Of a stretch of DNA of 64,000 bases, positions 56,901-64,000 are shown piece after piece (within the stretch, counting starts at the first letter, position 1; every line of letters begins with the position of its first letter). The DNA is from Platycnemis pennipes. Taxonomy: Eukaryota > Arthropoda > Insecta > Odonata > Platycnemididae. The position numbers and the translations under genes were made by a program. The stretch lies in the NCBI GenBank assembly GCA_933228895.1, contig OW121848.1:157744688-157808687 (forward strand), in the 5' to 3' direction. The notes beneath the pieces were generated by a model that saw only the letters and a program-made list of their open reading frames with translations, had not been told where the DNA came from and searched no databases.

Positions 56901-59557
56901 CACTAGCCCTCATTTTTAACAACTACGCTCTCATAGGTTCACGGGAATATGGTGAATGTAGGCGACCCGCATGACATTCGGCTTAATTTTTTTCTCGCAC
57001 ATCTGAGCCTATGGAGAAAAAGGTCAATACGAGTATTTTTTATTTTGTTTTCCTCGTTTGTGGCACGGAAAAAATCTTCTCCTAAATTCGTGACCCGAGT
57101 TACTTAACTCTCCTTGTTGGTATCTACCATACGTGCATTCCATTCAAGGGGCGCATCGATCACGAGGCCGCGAGATGTTAAAATCTCCGATCCGGATCTG
57201 AATTTTTACTGTCTCTGGATATAATTTCAGTAGCGAATGAAATGAAAGACCCGTGGTTCTTTGGATCCGACCCGACCATCCTTAATTTATGAGTGGTTCA
57301 TTTGTAAATCTAATTTAAACAACAAAGTCTAATAAAGTGAGTATTCAGATGAAATGGTTTGAAATTGAATATAACATTTTCGATGCAGTGACTGAAAGAA
57401 AAAATTAAACTGCGATTGGGATCGAACTTCGCACAGTACACTAGCTCTCGTTCATGGCTCTCGTTATATGCCTAATCCCGGCGAATGCAGGCTACACGCA
57501 TGGCATCCTACATATTTTTTTCCCGCGATACCGGGGTAATGGGGGAAAAAGTCATATATCTTTATTTTGCTTCTAGTTGCACGGGAACGTTTTCATCTAA
57601 TTACGTGACCTTAGTTACACATCCTCTTCTTGTCAATATCTACCGCACCTACATTCCATTCACGGGGCACTTCGATCGCTTAACCGCAAAAATTTAAAAT
57701 CTACGATCCGGATCCGATTTTACTCCGTGTCTTTGGATCCGAATCCGGAACCGAGAAAAATGAAAGATCCGATCCGGTCATCACTAAAGAAAATATTTCA
57801 TGGTACAAAAATTCGGCATTTGCAAAATATCTCAAATTTCGTTAAAAAAATCGCGTTTCAAAGAAGACACGGTTATTTCGCGATTAAACCCAAAAAGTCG
57901 CTTATTTCGTGAATCCTGTCGCAAAAAACGTTTCGCGAAAATGTCATGTCCCTAATGATAAGTTTATTAGCACTAATGTACTTGGTGAAAATTGTACTGA
58001 AGAATTGAGTTGTGTTTCAAAGACATATTACTCTTTTAAAATTGTACAATTTTGGAAGCTTTAAAACACCACGTCATTGTGTGATGTCACGGCACAGTAT
58101 CACTATGGTTGTTGTTTATTTGTTGTACATGGAGAAAAGTTGTTGAACCCTTTCGCTGCGGCACATTCTCCGGAAACCTACTCATCACATGCGATGGCAA
58201 AGTGAAAGCGCTACAGTGAGAACGAAAAAGTAGTGCGATCATACTAGGTACATTCACAGCAGTGAAAGGGTTAATGAATATGTGGCAAAAACATGTATTT
58301 ATCTCATTTGTTTAATGCAATAAATGAATGTATTTCTATTTTTTATCTAAGTTGTGTGCATCGTAATGAGCAAAATTTTCATAAAATATATAATACCTTC
58401 ATGGTACCCTGTTTGTTTTCACTCCACGAATCTCTGCTATGACAAAGCAATTGCCGTTTTTTTATATGTACCGCCAGAAGGGAGTCAACCAAAGGCAAAT
58501 TGTCGGATTATGCTCTTTTTAATCCCTTTTCAGTTATTTTTTCGATCTAGGAAATGCTAAAACTTCTGAGCAGTATATTTGCTTTGTTTTCTTCTGAAAT
58601 AAATGCCTGTTTCTGTAGCATACTTGGACACAGAAATGAGTTGTGTTCTTCATAAGGCAAATGTTTTGAGTATCCTCTTGGTGGGATGGAATACAAATGC
58701 AAAGCAATGGTGGTGTGGTAGAGTGTGAAATGATAAACGTACATATTAGTGCAAGTGTGATGTGAAGATTGGGTGTTAAATCTTAGATTGAAATTAGTGG
58801 AAAGGGAAATCTGAGGTAAAAGTAAATGGTGCGTGAATTAGAGGAGGTATTATAATTACCTCCTATAAAAACTTTTTGCTATACGTATTTTCTATTCCTG
58901 GAAAGAAACTATCAGGCTTGCAGGATGCAAAACCCACTACATTTTCTCGAGCACAGTGTTACTTATTTGAAATAATATGCTCTGTCCTTACCATTGGACT
59001 ATAGATTTTATGTATATTGAAAGAAAGGTGGCTGAAAAAATAGAAATGAAGTCAAGACTAATATAAAGTTGTATTACATATTTCTTTTCATTATTATTAC
59101 CTTGTCATCATTATTTTGAATACTCTTCAATTATTTTCATTCAATCTCCTTACCTTTAGTAGTATGTAGTGAGGTCTATGCTAAGTCTGAACCAGTGCTC
59201 AATGTTACTATTTGATTCTCTTTTATGCTGCAGGAGCTGTTCCGAAAGGTTGTTCCGCACCAGTGTCTTGGAGGGGAGTGGTCTAGGCGGAAAGGTGTAG
59301 GGAATGGTGGGAAGGGAGTAGCATCAGTGCTTGCAACTGTTGGGCAATTTAATGCTGTGTCCTTCCGTGTGATATCCACTTTGTTGGTGGTTGACTCTAC
59401 TGTGGAGCGAGCTAAAGTGCTCAGTGCATGGGTAGAAATAGCACAGGAGTTGCGTGTGCTCAAGAACTTTTCCTCTTTAAAAGCCATCATATCAGGACTG
59501 CAGTCAAATCCAATTTTTCGTTTGCAGAGAACGTGGCGTGCGCTGCCTGGAGACAAG
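47928..59557 (+). CDS. Rgl: Ral guanine-nucleotide exchange factor (RalGDS/Rgl family), 5' part
   Basis: Seven exons in phase: 47928-47951 (or 49669-49686), 49866-49970, 50282-50508, 50594-50662, 51254-51432, 53404-53552 and 59234-59557. They give 359 codons and remain open at the last donor, so the gene runs beyond the window. Order: short N-terminal tail, TWRLWGEERVEGAIYTVYLK (family signature before the REM domain), REM/RasGEF-N domain (about residues 65-190), linker, then the RasGEF catalytic domain from about residue 220 (FAEQLTRVDAELFRKVVPHQ, CLGGEWS). The product loads GTP onto Ral and is usually recruited by Ras/Rap through a C-terminal RA domain, which is not in the window. No frame errors are seen. 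Confidence 0.93.
48780..48795. repeat. 16-bp perfect palindrome
   Basis: GACCGTCTAGACGGTC is fully self-complementary and lies about 0.9 kb before the second Rgl first exon. Function unknown. Confidence 0.6.
48796..49668 (+). promoter_or_regulatory. Possible second Rgl promoter and leader (P2)
   Basis: A second stretch of raised GC and CpG content (49140-49560) ends shortly before exon 1b. A 54-bp unit is tandemly repeated just before it (49038-49145), and a C13-type run lies at 49161. A 147-codon frame at 49105-49548 overlaps but has low-complexity composition and is not believed. Confidence 0.35.
49038..49145 (+). repeat. 54-bp unit in two tandem copies
   Basis: TGCTCTTTGGTAGTTGAGCA starts copy 1 at 49038, and TGCTCTTTAGTAGTTGAGCA starts copy 2 at 49092. 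Both continue through TTTTCGGTAAACAGTGCTCT to CAATGGC. Nearly identical. Confidence 0.85.
49669..49686 (+). CDS. Rgl: Rgl alternative first coding exon 1b
   Basis: ATG AAC GAG GCG TTT CGC followed by GTGAGT. It encodes MNEAFR in phase 0, so it can join exon 2 (RPTWRLWG) exactly as exon 1a does. It lies only 180 bases before exon 2 and downstream of a second CpG-rich stretch. Two phase-matched starts suggest alternative promoters. Confidence 0.5.
49866..49970 (+). CDS. Rgl: Rgl exon 2
   Basis: After TTTACCAG, 35 codons in phase 0 to AGT/GTGAGC. It encodes RPTWRLWGEERVEGAIYTVY and LKKVRYHRPTRSLCS. The W-R-L-W-G-E-E motif before the REM domain is typical of RGL-type proteins from insects to vertebrates. 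Confidence 0.9.
50282..50508 (+). CDS. Rgl: Rgl exon 3: start of the REM (RasGEF-N) domain
   Basis: After CCAATTCAG to GATAG/GTGAGA. An acidic start (EEEEESKVG) is followed by VRVRLVRAATLERLVEALTS and HANVFLATFRTFATVPQVLG. The x-A-T-L-E-R-L-V-E-x-L-T and F-L-A-T-F-R-T-F motifs are the first two helices of the REM domain. Confidence 0.95.
50594..50662 (+). CDS. Rgl: Rgl exon 4
   Basis: Between TTTCCTACAG and GTAAGT. A short exon encoding YERLLQEDGIEGVPASVGEC and H. It links REM helices, and both junction phases fit. Confidence 0.9.
51254..51432 (+). CDS. Rgl: Rgl exon 5: end of the REM domain
   Basis: Between TGCATTGCAG and GTAAGG. It encodes TLVVVLHVWLDSYPDDFKEP (the V-L-x-x-W-L-x-x-Y-P-x-D-F motif of REM domains), LLRFCRSHLPGSELETKVLH and RLERLTRDASE. 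Confidence 0.95.
51900..52650 (-). pseudogene. Decayed LINE reverse-transcriptase fragment in Rgl intron 5
   Basis: Minus strand with many stops. The segment around 52085-52140 reads like motif A (V-D-F-x-K-A-V-N-K-M-R-W-E-K-L), and around 52210-52270 like the Q-x-G-F-x-K-G block (ISFGKGIQHVIAVI). A related fragment with similar words (CCTTGAATCCC, TTGATGTAT, TTCTAACCTTT) is at 63030-63490. Confidence 0.55.
52651..53403 (+). other. Rgl intron 5, distal part
   Basis: AT-rich apart from a moderately GC-rich block at 52715-52920 with open frames on both strands. No family recognised. Confidence 0.35.
53404..53552 (+). CDS. Rgl: Rgl exon 6: linker and start of the RasGEF catalytic domain
   Basis: Between AAATGGCAG and GTGGGT. 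A low-complexity linker (HHLGGRGPPSIASPDGSS) is followed by VYYFPDVPVRHFAEQLTRVD, the start of the CDC25-homology domain. Phase 0 at the end. Confidence 0.92.
53824..54770 (-). mobile_element. Fold-back mariner derivative with ~213-bp inverted arms
   Basis: Ends ACGAGGGTTATTCGGAAAGT and, in reverse complement, GCGAGGGTCATTTGGAACGT are mariner inverted repeats. Similarity continues far beyond them. Both arms (53824-54038 and 54558-54770) carry the C-terminal transposase coding end plus 3' UTR, in opposite directions. The 5' end and N-terminal half have been replaced by an inverted copy of the 3' end. The middle holds the central transposase (54036-54550). Confidence 0.8.
54036..54550 (-). pseudogene. 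Mariner transposase catalytic part, broken
   Basis: Minus strand. LLESIVTGDET precedes a TGA where Trp is expected (first catalytic Asp in G-D-E-T). Then SMFWDRHGVLL-type MATMFWDRHGVLLVEYMLPG follows, LLLHDNASPHSGIQ (second Asp), and HPVYSPDLVSGDFHLFRYLK with Asp 34 residues after, giving the mariner D,D34D triad. The frame stops at residue E of DEVKE and the C-terminal VKDWLSSQVADFYDFG follows in another frame. The N-terminal HTH region is missing. Confidence 0.85.
55008..55041. repeat. 34-bp perfect hairpin
   Basis: GGTCATGGTGTGTAA and TTACACACCATGACC flank a TTAT-like centre. The second arm is repeated once more directly (AATTATTTACACACCATGA, 55043-55062). Function unknown. Confidence 0.8.
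55669..56111. repeat. MITE-like element, copy B
   Basis: Left end after TA: CTGTAAAACCCCTTATTTGC. The right end in reverse complement, GTAGAACCCCGTATTTACAC, is followed by TA one base further out. This 443-bp copy shows both ends. The left 250 bases match 15999-16250 in RXR intron 7. Confidence 0.65.
56204..57954. mobile_element. Non-autonomous hAT element, 1.75 kb, with 8-bp target duplication
   Basis: ATGATAAG occurs at 56196-56203 and again at 57955-57962. The ends TAGGGACACCGAAAAAT and, in reverse complement, TAGGGACATGACATTTT are inverted repeats. This fits hAT insertion. The body has no transposase but contains two diverged direct copies of a ~380-bp segment (about 56870-57290 and 57410-57790). 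Confidence 0.85.
56870..57790 (+). repeat. Internal ~380-bp direct duplication in the hAT element
   Basis: Both copies share, in order: GATCGAACT(C/T)CGC, CAGTACACTAGC, GAATG(T/C)AGGC, ACATTCCATTCA(A/C)GGGGC, TCGATC and CGATCCGGAT. Copy 1 begins near 56870 and copy 2 near 57412. They are much diverged, so the duplication is older than the insertion. Confidence 0.65.
57963..59233 (+). other. Rgl intron 6, distal part
   Basis: AT-rich. No exon or element recognised. The 58140-58270 stretch (GGAAACCTACTC, AGTGAAAGGGTTAATG) looks repeat-like, but no ends were found. Confidence 0.35.
59234..59557 (+). CDS. Rgl: Rgl exon 7: RasGEF catalytic core, first part
   Basis: After TTATGCTGCAG, 108 codons to AAG/GTAATC. 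ELFRKVVPHQCLGGEWSRR is the SCR1 block. SVLATVGQFNAVSFRVISTL and RAKVLSAWVEIAQELRVLKN are SCR2. FSSLKAIISGLQSNPIFRLQ then RTWRALPGDK is SCR3 (the N-F-x-S-x-x-A-I-x-x-G-L-x-S-x-x-I-x-R-L-x-x-T-W motif). It is separated from exon 6 by a 5.7-kb transposon-laden intron. The hairpin and last part of the domain must lie beyond the window. Confidence 0.95.
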
Positions 59558-61270
59558 GTAATCAAATTTAATTTTGAAATAGTTCTAATTAGAGTAGTAG
59601 TTTTCTTGAATTCGAAAATTTATCATATCTCAAATATTCAGAAACTCAAATATTCATGTGCAAGAGTTGCTAATAATTTATGTAATATATTGACAAATAT
59701 TTCTCATCTGCTTATGTAAAAAGCTATGCTAATTTAATTTGAAAGTTTTCACTCTTTTATTTTTAAAAATCTCGCCAAAACACCATACACACTCATACAC
59801 ACTAACTGAATCGATAGGCTCACAATTTTGGCTGCAATTCTTTTCAATATTTCTTGAGTAGCCAAATTAATTATGCTTAAGTAAATAAATGTATTCTCTC
59901 TATTCTAATCTATTTACTCTAATCTAATCTATTCTTAGTCTCTAATGTATAGGCAGTGAAATAAAAATAGGCAAATTTTTTGTTGCACCACCTACAAATG
60001 CAATAAAAATTTGCAATTTTATCGGTAATTCATCCAAAACATAATGAAATTGTGCTGTATTGTTTTATGGCCGCAATTTCGTGTTATGTCCCATTATGTC
60101 GATGAAGTGATTTTCCTGGACCCCTACCTATATGTGTGTGAGCTATTATTTTCTATTTTTAGTTCTACACTTAGTCTGGAAAGAATTAATGCCAGTTTTG
60201 TGTGAAGATGATCAAATAGGGTATGTTGAGTTATTTTTATACTAGGCTTATTATGTTTATTGTGACAGAAAAAATTCCTTAACTTTGAAGGAAAACAAAG
60301 TCTCAAGACACATACCATTTATCTTGTACTTAGGCAATTACAGAGCTAACCCAGCATCCATAATGTCTCCATCAAATACTAAGCATTGCCCACTATACAA
60401 CACTGCGATGTATCCACTAAAACTAGTGAAATGATTAGTCATAAAACAAATATTCACCATCTTCATTTCGCCAGCAACCCACTTACTTGGTATTCTGCAC
60501 AAAAGTATTCAGAAATCAAAACTTACGGCAATTTGGGATTCAGCTTACCTGTCATTTTTACAGTATCAGATCTCAAGATGTGGTTCAGTTTTTTGGTACA
60601 AAATGAGAATTCAAAATTAAAGTACCGATTTTGACTTGAATACTTTAGCCTTCCTTTGCCATTAGTTCTTCATGTAATAATTCATTACACAATCATTCAT
60701 TATTTTTATTCTCTTGTAATTATTTTGATTGGCAGTTGTATAAAGCATCAGTTGGAGGTATTCATGTATATGTGACATTGATTCTCCATTTACTTCGATG
60801 TTAAAGCCTTACTTATACAGCCTCAGAATTTACATTTTCCCACCACTTACAACTGTTTCTTTATGTCCCAGTGTTTCTCTATGTCTCCCTTTATTTATGC
60901 TTATAGCATCTTGAATGGTCCACTATTTATGATAGGCTGCTGAAGGGAACTTGTAGCGTGGCATCTTCAGTGCATTAAAAGACAGTGGTAAGCAAGTCTA
61001 TGATTTGAGTGTGAACACAAAATTGAAATGAAAGAATAACTTTTTTGTATGGAAACAATTTACATTCACAAGTACATTAAGTTACAGTATAGTTGAATTC
61101 CATTATTATGAGCTCTGAAAAGTCACTGATTTTCTTGTTATAATCAATGCAATTTTTTATGCTTCCCTATGATCATGTATCATAGAGACTAATTAGGGCT
61201 ATGATCAACTATTGCATTTCAGTAACAATCCACTGTAAAATGCTAATATAAAAAAATAAAAATGTATATA
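59558..61270 (+). other. Rgl intron 7, proximal part
   Basis: No coding exon with RasGEF similarity is seen, so the next exon lies beyond the window. AT-rich. A Tigger-like ACAGTATAGTTGAATTCCAT word is at 61086 without a partner end. Confidence 0.4.
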
Positions 61271-62749
61271 CCGTATTTACTCGTGTAAGCCGCGACCTCA
61301 TGTCTCCTGCTCACCCCTATTTTTGGGCAGGCTCGTGAGTAAAAGTTATTTCTGTCAAAAATTATTTTTTTTGCCCATGAGTCTGCATCATTTTGTCATA
61401 ACATGAATGCACATTCTTTAAGAGAATTGCTGTGCCTGAATTATGTGTATGTCTTTCTCATTAATTGATTGAATTACGTGTTAATATCGTCACGATCATC
61501 ATCACGTCGTGAATCGATGCACAGCCTCTTTTATTGTGCATCTTTTTCTTGTAGCGTCTCACAGTAATCACAGTTACATACGATCACACCATCCAGCTAT
61601 AAAAATGGCATCTGTTCAAATTAACATCCAACTGAAATAATTGCAGAAATATATACAATTTCAACCCTTGATTGCTCTATTACTACGGAAATCTGTTGGC
61701 ATATCAACAAATAAAAGCAGAATGCCATCTGTACCTGATAGCAGTGGTCTCGTCTGTTCTCTGTGCAGTAGCTGTGGACTGGGACGTTTTAACAACACCG
61801 GAAAGTCTTGGGAACGCACAGAAAAAACTAAGCTCAATGTAATAACAATTATAATTCTTATAAAACTAAAGAAAAACAGTCACAGAAATAGAATCATAAA
61901 TCAGTAATGAATATTCATATAACATTTCTCATTTTTAGTTTACATCACTGATATATTCAGATACACCATATTTCCTTCCTGCAGCTCGATTTCCTACTTT
62001 TTTGGCATAGCTTATAATATGTAGTTTTGTACTCATGGAAAACGATCGCAATTTCACATCAAAATTCATTTTTAGGGTGATAATTGCAAATTATTTTAAA
62101 ATGCTAAATGATCGATTTGAACTTGTTTACTACACGCATGGATAGTAAGAAGGTATAATCTCTGAGCATACGACTCTTTCCACCATGTAACAAATTCTTT
62201 GTCGTTCCTTTGCAATGTAGCTTTAATGTGAACGCAGAAGTAGCTATCTATTGCGTAAAGATGTTGCTACAGATACATGATACCGAAACAAACTCCACTA
62301 ACTATTTTGAAAAGACGTAAATACGCCGCCCCCATTGCGGCAGCTTACAGGGTACAATATAGATCTAAATACATATTAGTGCTACAATGTGTTGTCCTAC
62401 GTATGATCTATACATGATAAATCTATTGCTTTGTCAAGTGGTGTTTCAAATCTAGTATTTCTTCAAGTACCGTCATACGCACAGACTTTGTTAACCGGAT
62501 TTTTATTACTAATTACCTCGAAATTTCAGGATACTTTTATAATGTACGATTTACTACTAGACCATAGTTACTAATTAGCGTCAATATGTTCACAAAATAC
62601 GAAAGTTAGGAGAAAAAGCAAACTGGAATTTAAGGGAAAATGGTGTATGGCTTACACGAAAATCTGGAGGATTCGTGTAAGCCCCGCACCCCTATTTTTT
62701 CACCAGTGTTTTGGGAAAAAAGGTGCACGGCTTACACGAGTAAATACGG
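61271..62749. mobile_element. 1.48-kb TA-flanked MITE-like element, copy B (inverted relative to copy A)
   Basis: Ends CCGTATTTACTCGTGTAAGC on both sides (the right one in reverse complement), each next to TA (61269-61270 and 62750-62751). The interior matches 30206-31677 in reverse orientation, for example GCAGAATGCCATCTGTACC here against GGTACGGATGGCATTCTGC there. It is slightly better preserved at its ends than copy A. No transposase frame. Confidence 0.8.
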
Positions 62750-62751
62750 TA

Positions 62752-64000
62752 GTAATATTTTGTCTCTAATGTGAAACATATTATCAGGAGGTCTGTGAGT
62801 TATGAAACCAGGGTGGTGATCATGGCAAAATGGATGAAATATAATCCCTCAATGCATTACAATGTCACAGATGAGCAAGGTGATAACAACTGGTAGTTAA
62901 TCTGAACAAATTAAATTTCCTTATCGGTGTGATTACTGTGTAACTTGTAGCTTAAGTATTTTGGTGCGGCACACAGATGTCAGGAATCACTAAAATCTAG
63001 ACTATAGTCTAAAATTTCTTTTTTTTTTTTAGTTATAAACTTGAAACTTCACAGAGATACTCAGCAATGATTGACAGTCAACCAGGAATGAGGTACTTCC
63101 TTTGTGAAATCCAATTTGATCACCTCTTAGGAATTTGTTTTCGCATCTCTCCATCATTCTGTCCATAAATCTAAACACAAAATTCAAGCTTGTGAGTTTA
63201 AACTTAATATGTATAGTCTTTGCATTCCCTTCCTCGTATTCCTTCCACACACACTGAATCCCTTGTGGTTGTCAGTATCTCTCCAGACCATTGATGTATG
63301 GTATCATTATCTATTTCCTGATTCCTGACATCATTCTAACCTTTGAGTACCTGGCTCTGAGTATATCTTTTTCTCCTTCAGTAAAGAGCTGTGAGTACAC
63401 TTTTTCTTCTCCCTGGAGCCTCTGTTTCTTTACATTGCCCTCTCCATCGCTTTCTCTCACTCCCTTTCTTTCTATTTCATATCTAGCTTTTACCTAGCTG
63501 TCATTTGCCTAGCTGTACAGTACTTTCATTTTTCCATTTTCACCTTTCCTCAACTTATCTTGTCAACCCTTATTCTCCTTCTTCAGGCACCGTGGAGCAT
63601 GCACTTGAATAGACATCTTTGTTTAATGAGATTTCTTTCAATTCCTCATATGTTAAGTCTCTCGCATGACAATTGAGTTCTTGTACATTTTCGTCAACTG
63701 CATCTCTGTCTTTTCCGCCTCTCTAGCAAGTGCTGCTATGGAACTAATATCACTGGAAACCTTGTTGAACCCCATAAAGGTGTATCTGGCCATATATGAC
63801 CCCTAACACCTCTCAAACAATCAGTTTTCCAGTGAGCAATTGCTGTCATTTGTCAGCATGCAAAACATAATACATACTGTGTGTATGTATGGGCACCACA
63901 TAATGGTGTTTGGCATGATATTCAAGGCCATATTCAATTTTGTTTTTTTAGCATCATTATATAAGATTCACATCATGAATACTTTCTAGCATTCGAGGTA
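62752..64000 (+). other. Rgl intron 7, to the window end
   Basis: Apart from the LINE fragment at 63030-63500, nothing recognised. The window ends inside this intron. Confidence 0.4.
63030..63500 (-). pseudogene. Decayed LINE reverse-transcriptase fragment in Rgl intron 7
   Basis: The minus-strand 73-codon frame (63250-63029) reads KLTSLNFVFRFMDRMMERCE and FLRGDQIGFHKGSTSFL, matching the L-T-S ... E ... Q-x-G-F-x-K-G-x-S-T block of LINE reverse transcriptases. 63250-63490 continues the same family in decayed form, as at 52480-52640. Confidence 0.6.

Noticed and set aside
1..64000. CRISPR arrays, bacterial operons, tRNA genes
   Set aside because: The sequence is a eukaryotic nuclear locus. 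No regularly spaced repeats of CRISPR type and no tRNA cloverleaf were noticed.

Overview
The window looks like an insect nuclear genome: AT-rich, with long introns, GT-AG splice sites and many transposable elements. Two host genes can be read on the + strand. The first is a complete RXR/ultraspiracle nuclear receptor (coding bases 194-32212, eight exons, 427 residues, every junction in phase). Its ligand-binding domain is RXR-like, not the diverged fly/moth USP type. That suggests a hemimetabolous or otherwise early-branching insect; this is inference from recalled family features, not a search. The second is the 5' part of a RalGDS-family Ral guanine-nucleotide exchange factor (Rgl). It has two alternative start exons (47928 and 49669), an N-terminal REM domain and the beginning of the RasGEF catalytic domain, and it is still open at 59557.

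Layout. 1-4690: CpG-rich RXR promoter, first exon and intron 1, which holds a Gypsy gag remnant (minus strand) and a 5S-rRNA-derived SINE. 4691-8670: A/B-domain exon and the two zinc-finger exons. 8671-14139: an intron with a decayed RTE-type LINE (minus strand) and a deleted mariner. 14140-15458: hinge and ligand-binding exons. 15459-31958: a 16.5-kb intron with two copies of one pogo/Tigger-like element. One copy is split by a piggyBac element, the other by a hAT element. The intron also holds another hAT-like element, a cluster of DR1 hormone-response-type sites, a hammerhead-like inverted pair and a 1.47-kb TA-flanked element. 31959-about 35.5 kb: last RXR exon and long 3' UTR. About 35.5-47.5 kb: transposon-rich spacer. 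It has a nearly identical 198-bp inverted repeat, a LINE with an intact reverse-transcriptase frame, two head-to-head Penelope-like elements (one with a hammerhead ribozyme) and a Copia gag fragment between 250-bp direct repeats. 47.5-59.6 kb: Rgl exons, with a fold-back mariner nested in a LINE fragment and a 1.75-kb hAT element in the introns. 59.6-64 kb: Rgl intron with a second, inverted copy of the 1.47-kb element and LINE debris.

The two host genes are not an operon and nothing in the sequence links their functions. RXR is the heterodimer partner of the ecdysone receptor and acts in the nucleus. Rgl activates the small GTPase Ral at membranes. Most of the remaining sequence is mobile DNA, and target-site duplications allow several insertions to be dated relative to each other.

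No transposon here looks fully autonomous. The best-preserved transposon frame is the 602-residue reverse transcriptase at 39983-41791.
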